Below, in pieces: positions 7,861-14,728 of a DNA stretch of 17,549 bases. The stretch covers positions 1 through 17,549 of the forward strand of contig NPFB01000205.1 in NCBI GenBank assembly GCA_014084085.1. The letters are read 5' to 3'. The notes beneath the pieces were generated by a model. The model searched no databases. It was not told where the DNA came from and saw only the letters and a program-made list of their open reading frames with translations. The first letter of the stretch is position 1; every line of letters starts with the position of its first letter. Made by a program: the position numbers and the translations under genes. The stretch is from Hondaea fermentalgiana. Lineage: Eukaryota > Sar > Bigyra > Thraustochytrida > Thraustochytriidae.

Positions 7861-10800
7861 ATGACAATGTTGCACCACGAAGACTCGCACCAGCGGCACC
7901 TCACCGACCAGCGAGAGACGTCAGAGGAGGACCACGACAAAGGCGAAGCGGCGGCAGGGGTCCTCTTAGAAAAGGTGCGCAAGCTTGCGCAAGAGAAGGT
8001 CGCTGCGGAGAGCGAGGCGACTGCACTAAAGCGCAGTCTCACACACCGGGACGCTCGAATCCGAGTTCTCGCGGAGGAAAACAAGCAGGCGTTGAGCGCG
8101 CTCGAGGCCTGCACTGCGGACACACGAAGATGTAGGGCGGATCTTCACGCATTTGTGGTCAAAATGAAGAAGCAGCTCGTCAAGTCTCAACGCGCGGCCA
8201 TGGCTGGTAGGGAGCTACCTTGGGAGACGATGAATCCTCAGCAGAGAGACCTCGCAGAACAACTCGAAGACGAACGCGAAAAACACCGGAACCTCGCGCG
8301 CAAAGTCAAGGTCTGGGAACAGTATCTGGCTCTTGAAAAGAGTCTTGTCTCCGTTGAAACTCGCGCACGAGACGTTGCAAACTCGATTGTCCCAGATACG
8401 GCCAAAGGAGAAGCTTGTCGCGCTGATAACGAGAACACGGCAGATGAGCTGGCTGCGCTCACGAAAGAAAACAAAGACTTGCACGAAGAGCTTTTCGCAT
8501 TGCGAGCCCAGCACGAATTCAAGTGCGCAGAGCACGCCGCAGAGCAGGCTTCGACTCGCTACGCTTGCGCGAGCAAGATCGACGACGCAGAGCGCAGGCT
8601 CGTCGCCATCCAAGCTAAGGCCACTGCGGAGGTTGCCGCACTCAAACAGCAAGCGCAAGAAGACACAGAAGCTCTGGTCCTGACACGAGAGGGTCTCGAG
8701 AGAGATTTCAAGCGACGGCTGCAAAAGAACAAACAGACTTTTCAGGACGAAATGCAAAGACGCGACAAAGAAAGCATCTTGCGTGAGAAGTTGAAGCATG
8801 CGGAAAAGACTACTGAGGTGGCAGAGCTCCGTGCCCAGCACGAAAAGGTTTTGCGTGGCGAGCGTGCGAAACATGAGGCCAAGTTGAAGCAGGTCCGTGC
8901 GCACTTTGAAGCGTCGAAATCGTCTTTTATGAAGAACGCTCTCGCAAAGCACAAATCGGAGCTCGACGAGCTCAATCAAATGCATGAGGAGCGATTCGAA
9001 GGCTTGCGTTTAGAGCTCGTGGCCAAATCGAGGGAAGAAAAGTCAGCGCACGAGCAAGAGTTGAAAGTCAAACTACAGGGCGTACGCGACGAGAGTACAC
9101 GCACACTCGAGCGTCTCAAGGATGACCACAAAGGTGTTGTTGAGCGCCTCGAGAGGAACTTGCGAGAAGCCGTCGCCGATGAGCGAATGGCTGCTCAACG
9201 CCGCGAAGGGGAACTGCGCGCGCAAATGTCTGCGCTGCTAGAGCAGACCAAGGACCTTCATGCGGAGACAATTGGCATGCTCAACGCTGATCATGCAGCC
9301 GCAATGCAGCGATCATTGCACAATCACTCGGAGGTGTTGAAAACCGCTCACGAAGAGTTTGCTATTGCTCTCGCGCGGCAGGCGGGGCATTTAGAAAGCT
9401 CAATTGACCAGGCGGCAAGTCAAGCGATGGAGACTGCAGAGAAGGCATGGAGAGAAGAGAAGCTCCAGCTCGAACGATCGTGGGACGCTCGTCTTGTCAC
9501 GCTTGCGGATACACATAAAGCAAACATCGAAGATCTCGAGGAGCAATTCCAACATGATCTTGACGCTGTGCAAAAGGAGCGTGAAGAGCTTCGCACCGAG
9601 ACAGATGCGCTCGCGCGTGAGCGGGAAAGTTTGCGTGCCCAGCTTGAAGAGCAGAAAAGGGAGGCCACAGAGGCGGTTTCGAAGGCTCGTCATGAGACGA
9701 TCGCAGCGTGCGCAGAGGAGAGGGAACAAGAGGTACTTCTGGCGAAAAGTGAGCAACTTCGACTTGAAAAGAAACATCAAGAAGAAGTGAGCCAGCTTCT
9801 GCTGGACCACGAGCGAGAAGTGAAGAAAACCAAGTTGGACGTTGAACGCCGGGCGCTCATGATGCGTCGCGAGATGGAAGTTGCGTCGCAAGCTCAAGCC
9901 ATGGAACAACACGCAATGCAGGAACAACGCGTCGTGGAGCTGCGCGAGCAACTGCGCGTCGTGGAGCAGGCAATGGACGCCCAGACAGAGCGCTTTCGTG
10001 GCGAGATGGCCCGCGTCAAGCAGACCTCGGAGGACCAACTTGCAAAAGTACAGCACCTACACGCTGCAACACTCGAAAAGCATCTGGGAAAAGGATTCGA
10101 GGCGATTGCAAACAAACTCGCAGAGGAGCCCAGGAGCCCAAAGCTGGAGCAAGTGGCTGACAAACTTCAAGGACAGCATCTTGAGCTGCAAAATGCTCTC
10201 GGGACATGCATGCAGCGCATCGAAGCCTTGGTGCAGGAAGATCATGATCAGCTCAAGAAAGAGCGCGAGGCACAACAAGAGGAAGCCAAACGACTTGCTG
10301 AGACCAAACTTGCTGACCTTGAGGCCAATCGGACTGCCATGAAGCGAGAACACGAGGAACACATCGCCGAAGTTGAAGCTCGTTTCAAGGTTCAGCTGGC
10401 ACAGTCCTCATCAGAAAAGGAGGAACTGCAGCGTCTCATTCCAGATTTTCAGGCGCACATAAAGAAGCTCGAAGCAGAGCTTGTAGAGGCGGGACGATTA
10501 CGGCAAGATGCGCTTGAGGAGCAAGAAAGCAAGCTTGCTGCAGCGTTCAAGTCAAAAGCAAAGGAGGCAGCAAGTCACGCCGCGAAAGAATTGGAAAACC
10601 TTCGAGCTCTTCATGCATCCGAGCGAGAAGCGATGCAAAAAGATCACGCGATCGTCTTGGAAACGTCTGTACAGGAAGCCGAGGGAAGACTTCGAACTGC
10701 GCACGAAAAAAGTCTTTCCTCGCTTCGAGGAAGCCACGAGGCAAGAATGCAAGAACTGCCCCGAAAACACGTCGAGGCGTCGCGTGTTCTTGAGTCAAAC

Positions 10801-12171
10801 TGGGAACAGCGCGTGCGCGCGCTTGAGCTGGAACAGTATAAACTCTCCATGGTTCATCAAGAGGAACGAACGAAATTGCAAGAAAGCAACGCAGAAGCAC
10901 GTCGGCGGAGCCTTGCTGAACTCAAGGCCAATTTACGTCAAGACCATGAGTCTGCTATGCACCAGCTGCGCGTCCAGCATCGCCAGGAGGTCGAATCGCA
11001 AAGTTCGCTTCATGCTTCGACAGTGCGCACCTTGCACGAAGAACATCACGCAGCCTTGGCACAAGCGCGAGAACACCATCGAGACGACCTGAACGCCTTG
11101 CAGCGAAAACTTGAAATTATGGAACACGAACACAAAGTGCAGCTCAAGGACGCGCTACGCGAGCAGGCGCGTGACTACGAAAGTCGCATGGCAGATCTCA
11201 TTCGAGCAGAAGATCTCACCCAAGTGGAGCCCTCGCCCCTGCGCAGCCAATTGCTGTCTACATCTGTGCGAAGCTTAGCTTCCTCCACCACTTCATCATC
11301 ATCAACTTCGTCGTCGTCGTCGTCATCGTCATCGTCATCCACGCCGTCGCCCTCCAATGCAAAAGGTGGTGTCGAATGCTTTGCAGATGCTCAGCCCGAC
11401 AAGGAAGGTCCTGTCAACGGACCTGGAGGAGAAAGGGCGGGAGGTGTGAAAAATACACACAATGGCTTCAAGGTTGCAGAGTCTGACGGGTACGAGGAAT
11501 ACATTGATCGAGATACTGGCGAAACGTTTTGGTTGCACACGTCGAGTCAGACCATCCACCGAGTGTCGCCACGAGACCGGGCGCGTATTCTAGGATTGCC
11601 TGAACCACATCCGGCCGACGAAGACCTGCTCGCAGGCTTCCGGGCGCAACGCGAGACGCTTCTCGTCCAAATGTGCACATTGCACGTATTGAAGACCAAA
11701 ATTCAGGATCTCGAGCGCAGGCACGAGGAAACGCTCTACAATCATATACAAGAGCGAATTTCGCAGCGATCCTCAGTGAACTCTGCTGATGAGCACGAAG
11801 GCGACACTACCGATGACATTGCCGTCCGTCAAATTCTGCAAGACAACAGCACGGCAGACGAGGAAGAAGAAAAAGGTGAAGACAACGTCCAAGAGCACCC
11901 GATCGCCAGGAAGGCTGTTGGCAAGCTCGGCACCGAAGAAAGCGACGAAGACGAGGAAGTAGTGGAGTTTTCAGCATCACCGAGTACGAATCACGCCACA
12001 GCCTCGGTCTCTGCAGATGGCTTTGAAGCTGGCCGCAAAGCCACTACTTCGAGCAAGCGAGCAAGGAAAGCCTCAGAAGGCAACGCTTTGCAGGCACAGT
12101 ATCGGCAAAAGCTCGCGGCAGAGCGGCAATTTGCCTTCGACATATTGCTCACGCGAAAAGACGACGCATGA
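7861..12171 (+). CDS. Giant coiled-coil protein with C-terminal degenerate WW-like motif
   Basis: A 1436-residue, almost entirely helical protein suited to a scaffold or tether in a centrosome, basal body, Golgi or cytoskeletal structure. Coiled coil covers about 35-110, 128-750 and 765-1120, with breaks at E-L-P-W (118) and a Pro-containing hinge (about 752-758). A Ser-rich linker (1138-1165) follows. Then comes D-G-Y-E-E-Y-I-D-R-D-T-G-E-T-F-W-L (about 1209-1225), resembling a WW domain with its first Trp replaced by Tyr and a late S-P. An acidic tail (about 1335-1370) ends the protein. No membrane segment is present. I chose ATG 7861 (ACAATGACA, A at -3). The frame is open to 7564 with a weaker ATG at 7759, but that extension is translated microsatellite. 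I cannot name a family: CEP112-like, FAM184-like and golgin-like coils are all possible. Confidence 0.75.
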   Translation: MTMLHHEDSHQRHLTDQRETSEEDHDKGEAAAGVLLEKVRKLAQEKVAAESEATALKRSLTHRDARIRVLAEENKQALSALEACTADTRRCRADLHAFVVKMKKQLVKSQRAAMAGRELPWETMNPQQRDLAEQLEDEREKHRNLARKVKVWEQYLALEKSLVSVETRARDVANSIVPDTAKGEACRADNENTADELAALTKENKDLHEELFALRAQHEFKCAEHAAEQASTRYACASKIDDAERRLVAIQAKATAEVAALKQQAQEDTEALVLTREGLERDFKRRLQKNKQTFQDEMQRRDKESILREKLKHAEKTTEVAELRAQHEKVLRGERAKHEAKLKQVRAHFEASKSSFMKNALAKHKSELDELNQMHEERFEGLRLELVAKSREEKSAHEQELKVKLQGVRDESTRTLERLKDDHKGVVERLERNLREAVADERMAAQRREGELRAQMSALLEQTKDLHAETIGMLNADHAAAMQRSLHNHSEVLKTAHEEFAIALARQAGHLESSIDQAASQAMETAEKAWREEKLQLERSWDARLVTLADTHKANIEDLEEQFQHDLDAVQKEREELRTETDALARERESLRAQLEEQKREATEAVSKARHETIAACAEEREQEVLLAKSEQLRLEKKHQEEVSQLLLDHEREVKKTKLDVERRALMMRREMEVASQAQAMEQHAMQEQRVVELREQLRVVEQAMDAQTERFRGEMARVKQTSEDQLAKVQHLHAATLEKHLGKGFEAIANKLAEEPRSPKLEQVADKLQGQHLELQNALGTCMQRIEALVQEDHDQLKKEREAQQEEAKRLAETKLADLEANRTAMKREHEEHIAEVEARFKVQLAQSSSEKEELQRLIPDFQAHIKKLEAELVEAGRLRQDALEEQESKLAAAFKSKAKEAASHAAKELENLRALHASEREAMQKDHAIVLETSVQEAEGRLRTAHEKSLSSLRGSHEARMQELPRKHVEASRVLESNWEQRVRALELEQYKLSMVHQEERTKLQESNAEARRRSLAELKANLRQDHESAMHQLRVQHRQEVESQSSLHASTVRTLHEEHHAALAQAREHHRDDLNALQRKLEIMEHEHKVQLKDALREQARDYESRMADLIRAEDLTQVEPSPLRSQLLSTSVRSLASSTTSSSSTSSSSSSSSSSSTPSPSNAKGGVECFADAQPDKEGPVNGPGGERAGGVKNTHNGFKVAESDGYEEYIDRDTGETFWLHTSSQTIHRVSPRDRARILGLPEPHPADEDLLAGFRAQRETLLVQMCTLHVLKTKIQDLERRHEETLYNHIQERISQRSSVNSADEHEGDTTDDIAVRQILQDNSTADEEEEKGEDNVQEHPIARKAVGKLGTEESDEDEEVVEFSASPSTNHATASVSADGFEAGRKATTSSKRARKASEGNALQAQYRQKLAAERQFAFDILLTRKDDA
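11293..11340. repeat. TCA/TCG repeat encoding poly-Ser
   Basis: Runs of TCA, TCG and mixed TCG-TCA units in frame inside the coiled-coil gene. They give a serine linker between the rod and the WW-like C-terminal part. Confidence 0.9.
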
Positions 12172-12250
12172 GAAGCTAAACAACATCAAATCTATCATTT
12201 GTATTCTTGATTTGTACTCATGAGACTGCAGAAAGAATGAGCGCAGAGAC

Positions 12251-12577
12251 ATGGAGGCGAATGCAAACGAGGCCCTCTCTTTCAAAAAGCTGTTGGAGCA
12301 AAAGTACCTCGAGCTATACGAGTATTTAGCCTTTGAACATAGAAGAGAACCGAAGGAGCTTCTTGAATATCATCTTATTCTGGATGACCTTTATCAGGAA
12401 GAAAGGGGAGGGTTGATGGAAGGGGGGAAGTTGCTGCGCGTGGTTCGTAACCAAAAACATTCTGATTCATTCAGAGGTCATCATCAAAGTCAGGAAGGTC
12501 CCTCACGGACGAAATTTCCGCCTGCCGACTCGCTTCCTGGCGGTAGTGCACAGTTGCCTTGGAGCGAATGGAGCTAG
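12251..12577 (+). CDS. Doubtful small ORF in convergent gap
   Basis: A 108-codon frame with a favourable start context (GAC-ATG-G). The first 60 residues read like an amphipathic acidic helix rich in L, E and Y (for example Y-L-E-L-Y-E-Y-L). The last third is antisense to the end of the D-I-E-G repeat gene and looks like shadow translation. It begins 80 bp after the coiled-coil gene stop. It might be a small gene, a 3' alternative exon or chance. No family is recognised. Confidence 0.2.
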   Translation: MEANANEALSFKKLLEQKYLELYEYLAFEHRREPKELLEYHLILDDLYQEERGGLMEGGKLLRVVRNQKHSDSFRGHHQSQEGPSRTKFPPADSLPGGSAQLPWSEWS

Positions 12578-13871
12578 AAGCTGATGGGTTGCGAACCTTA
12601 TGCAGGGGAAGGGGGGGCGTGATCCTATTCGCGCCGGACCGGCGTGAACTTGGAGCAGATCGGGCCGAGAGGGGGTCTCCCCCGCTTCGACTCGACTTGG
12701 AGGATCTCCCACTGCTGTTGCGGCTCCGGAAACTTTCGTTGCTATTATTACCGGAACGGCTTTGACGACCTTCGAGATCCATTTCCTTTCTGAACGATTC
12801 CGACTGCAGCTTGGCTGATTGAGGTCTTGGGGGAGCGTTGTCCGGCGCGGCATGGTGGTCCTCATTGATTGACACATATGGATCATCTCGTTGGCTTTCA
12901 TCTTGATTCGAAGAACGACGAAGAGGCGCATTAGCGCTAGGCTGGTCTCTCTCGTCCTCTTTCGTGGTAGAGTACGTTTCCCGGGACGTTTCGTCAGGCG
13001 GCGTTGGGGTATGCGCACCGTGAAGAAATCGGTACTTGGGCCGAAGAGGATCAGTCTGTCGCTTGGAACGAAGACCGCGGCGGAGCGTGCCAGTGGTCGC
13101 GCCCTCAATGTCGGACACTTCGTTGGTCTTTCGGAAAACCTTACGTTCGTGAGAACGAAGTCGCTGAAAGACACTGCCAGAGCCGCCCTCAGCTCCGCGG
13201 ATATCCTTGGTATGCAGCGAGAAGAATGGGGTATTTGTCTCGCGGAAGAGTTTGCGCGGTGCCGTGGAATGCTCACAGTCGCGCACGTCGGAACCGTGAA
13301 TGAAGTACTCTGGATGAAGTGGGTTGACTACGCGTTTGCTTTGGAATCCAACCTCTGTAATATCGCGAACGTGAAGAGGGTCGACCTTGCGAGAGCCATA
13401 TGTCTCGCGAAGCTTTTTGATCATTGTCGCGTGCCAGGGTGCCCAAGCTGCCGAGGTTCCTTCAATGTCAGAAACGTCATGGCTATTACGTGTCTCAAAG
13501 GTCCTCGGCACTCGCGACTTGGTCCCTTCAATGTCGGAGACATCGAAGGAGTCGCGAATGAATCGAGGCGTCTCGTACACGATCGGCTCAAAGGAAGGTA
13601 GTTTGTACTCTGGGTCGAGAGGGTTGACTCTTCTTGTTGTGCGAAAGTGACTTTTCTTTGCCTTGGCTCCTTCAATGTCGCGCACGTTAAAGAGGTCTGG
13701 CTTGTTGAACACCTGCGTATGTTTGCTAGGCTTCGGTCGTGAGCCCTCGATGTCCTCTTTCCAGTCTGGATTCGCGTACGCAAATCTTATTCTTGGCTGT
13801 GCTCCATCGATGTCATCCGTGCGGTTGGTTGGATTCTTTCCTCGACCCGGGGCGGCTGCAAGGTCTACCAT
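12471..13871 (-). CDS. D-I-[ED]-G repeat protein, likely microtubule or cilium associated
   Basis: A 466-residue basic, low-complexity protein with two interleaved motifs. Motif A is D-I-[ED]-G-[AST], with aspartates at D20, D40, D65, D113, D135 and D254, plus degenerate copies at D170 (D-I-T-E), D198 (D-C-E-H) and D223 (D-I-R-G). Spacing is 20-48 residues. Motif B is [ND]-P-L-x-P-x-Y at 83-89, 183-189 and 274-280, with a partial copy at 164. Residues 300-466 are a Ser/Arg-rich disordered tail ending in an acidic D-D-D-L. There is no signal peptide or membrane segment. Repeats of this irregular proline/aspartate kind suit proteins that line filaments or microtubules, but that is inference. 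I chose the Met at 13871 (ATCATGG). An earlier in-frame Met at 13961 adds 30 residues without motifs. The product converges on the upstream coiled-coil gene. Confidence 0.75.
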   Translation of the reverse strand: MVDLAAAPGRGKNPTNRTDDIDGAQPRIRFAYANPDWKEDIEGSRPKPSKHTQVFNKPDLFNVRDIEGAKAKKSHFRTTRRVNPLDPEYKLPSFEPIVYETPRFIRDSFDVSDIEGTKSRVPRTFETRNSHDVSDIEGTSAAWAPWHATMIKKLRETYGSRKVDPLHVRDITEVGFQSKRVVNPLHPEYFIHGSDVRDCEHSTAPRKLFRETNTPFFSLHTKDIRGAEGGSGSVFQRLRSHERKVFRKTNEVSDIEGATTGTLRRGLRSKRQTDPLRPKYRFLHGAHTPTPPDETSRETYSTTKEDERDQPSANAPLRRSSNQDESQRDDPYVSINEDHHAAPDNAPPRPQSAKLQSESFRKEMDLEGRQSRSGNNSNESFRSRNSSGRSSKSSRSGGDPLSARSAPSSRRSGANRITPPLPLHKVRNPSASSSIRSKATVHYRQEASRQAEISSVRDLPDFDDDL

Positions 13872-14109
13872 GATGTATTTCTTGTGATGCTGATTCTGGA
13901 TCGAGGTATGTTGTGCGGACGACGACGTGAGATGCCTCGACTTTCGGACACTCCCTTGCACCTCGGTCCTCCTACGCGGAGACCAAGATCCGCGCTCGTG
14001 TTCGAAAGACGAGTCACTGCTTGCGCAGTGCGCGGAATGCTAGACGATTGCGAGCGTCTCGGTATGGGAAAGGGAAGTTGCGAGTGGGTTGCCCTTCGTG
14101 GAGCTTGAT

Positions 14110-14124
14110 GTGACCCGTGGCAAC
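14110..14124. promoter_or_regulatory. X-box-like site (GTGACC-CGT-GGCAAC)
   Basis: Matches the RFX X-box form GTNRCC-N(0-3)-RGYAAC at every constrained position with a 3-nt spacer, 239 bp upstream of the D-I-E-G gene start. RFX factors drive ciliary genes in animals but are not established in most protist groups. A match this loose can also occur by chance about once per 100 kb or so. Confidence 0.3.
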
Positions 14125-14221
14125 AGTCGGGCACTGCGGACTCAAGACAGCGAGAGCAACCTTGGCAAGTGTTCTTCTTGCACATCAGGTCTTAAGACGA
14201 CTTGATTATCCTGAATTCGAT

Positions 14222-14260
14222 AAAGAGGATCATCACTCTGTATGATGATACAAAGAGGAT
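14222..14260. repeat. Hairpin flanked by direct repeats
   Basis: ATCATCA (14229-14235) and TGATGAT (14243-14249) form a perfect 7-bp stem with a 7-nt loop. AAAGAGGAT occurs on both sides (14222-14230 and 14252-14260). An A11 tract follows ten bases later. Confidence 0.6.
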
Positions 14261-14331
14261 AAATGACTCAAAAAAAAAAAGGAGGGCAACCGGTCTAACG
14301 GATCGTTTTAGAAAAATAGGCCTTTATCTTT

Positions 14332-14383
14332 CCCGAACAGCCAGGTGCAGCGTGGGCTCGAATCGCTTTGTTTCTTGTTCGGG
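14332..14383. repeat. 8-bp inverted repeat, 36-nt spacer
   Basis: CCCGAACA (14332-14339) and TGTTCGGG (14376-14383) are exact reverse complements. The size does not fit a tRNA. It could be a regulatory or RNA stem, or chance. Confidence 0.4.
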
Positions 14384-14676
14384 CCCTAAGTGCAAGTTGG
14401 TCAAAAAAAGTCCTACAAGCTTCTTTGTCATTATGCAATTTTACCTCACTTTGCATTTTCACTGACTTCGTGACGATGACCCTGGCGCCCAACTTGAAGA
14501 CATTGTGACAAATTAGGTCAACCTCATGATGTGATCGGTAGCTTCAAGATTTTCTCTGCCGGGGCATGGAGACTCGAACGATCACAATGAATGAATGCGT
14601 CCCACTCGATGCTTCTCGAGGCGCCAACCAACTTGCACCAAGTCAAATCACGGCCTGCCGCGAGCTAGGCCTACTC

Positions 14677-14714
14677 TTATAACTTTTTCCTTTTCTTTTG
14701 TCTTTCTCCTTGTC
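14677..14714 (+). promoter_or_regulatory. Pyrimidine-rich tract before membrane-protein gene
   Basis: A C/T-rich run (CTTATAACTTTTTCC and following) ends about 15 bp before the first in-frame ATG, and could mark the transcription start region. It is placed by position and composition only. Confidence 0.3.
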
Positions 14715-14728
14715 AATGACAATGTTCA

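Larger units (their letters stand above)
13872..14728. other. Divergent intergenic region
   Basis: About 857 bp between the D-I-E-G gene (-) and the membrane-protein gene (+). It is AT-richer than its surroundings from 14186 to 14500. It holds an X-box-like palindrome, a hairpin bounded by direct repeats, an A11 tract (14270-14280), a spaced inverted repeat and, near 14677-14714, a pyrimidine-rich tract just before the + gene. No tRNA or other RNA fold was found. Confidence 0.55.

Noticed and set aside
7320..8135. 271-codon + frame overlapping the coiled-coil gene
   Set aside because: Composition is Arg/Gly/Ala from GC-rich and CAGG repeat DNA, and its second half is out of frame with a much better coiled-coil reading.
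8215..8985. 256-codon minus frame
   Set aside because: Same antisense effect over the coiled-coil rod; no domain or start context.
9400..10056. 218-codon minus frame rich in Leu and Cys
   Set aside because: Antisense of Glu/Lys/Gln-rich coiled-coil codons, which leaves the opposite strand open and hydrophobic; no independent signal.
12503..13276. 257-codon minus frame overlapping the repeat gene
   Set aside because: Out-of-frame Arg/Pro/Ser-rich shadow with none of the repeated motifs.
12891..13601. 236-codon + frame
   Set aside because: Antisense to the D-I-E-G repeats; its recurring S-M-S/N-V-x-D-I-like fragments are only the complement of the repeat codons.
14555..14630. tRNA-like T-arm (GTTCGAGTC on minus)
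   Set aside because: The flanking bases do not pair into a T-stem and no acceptor or anticodon arm could be built.
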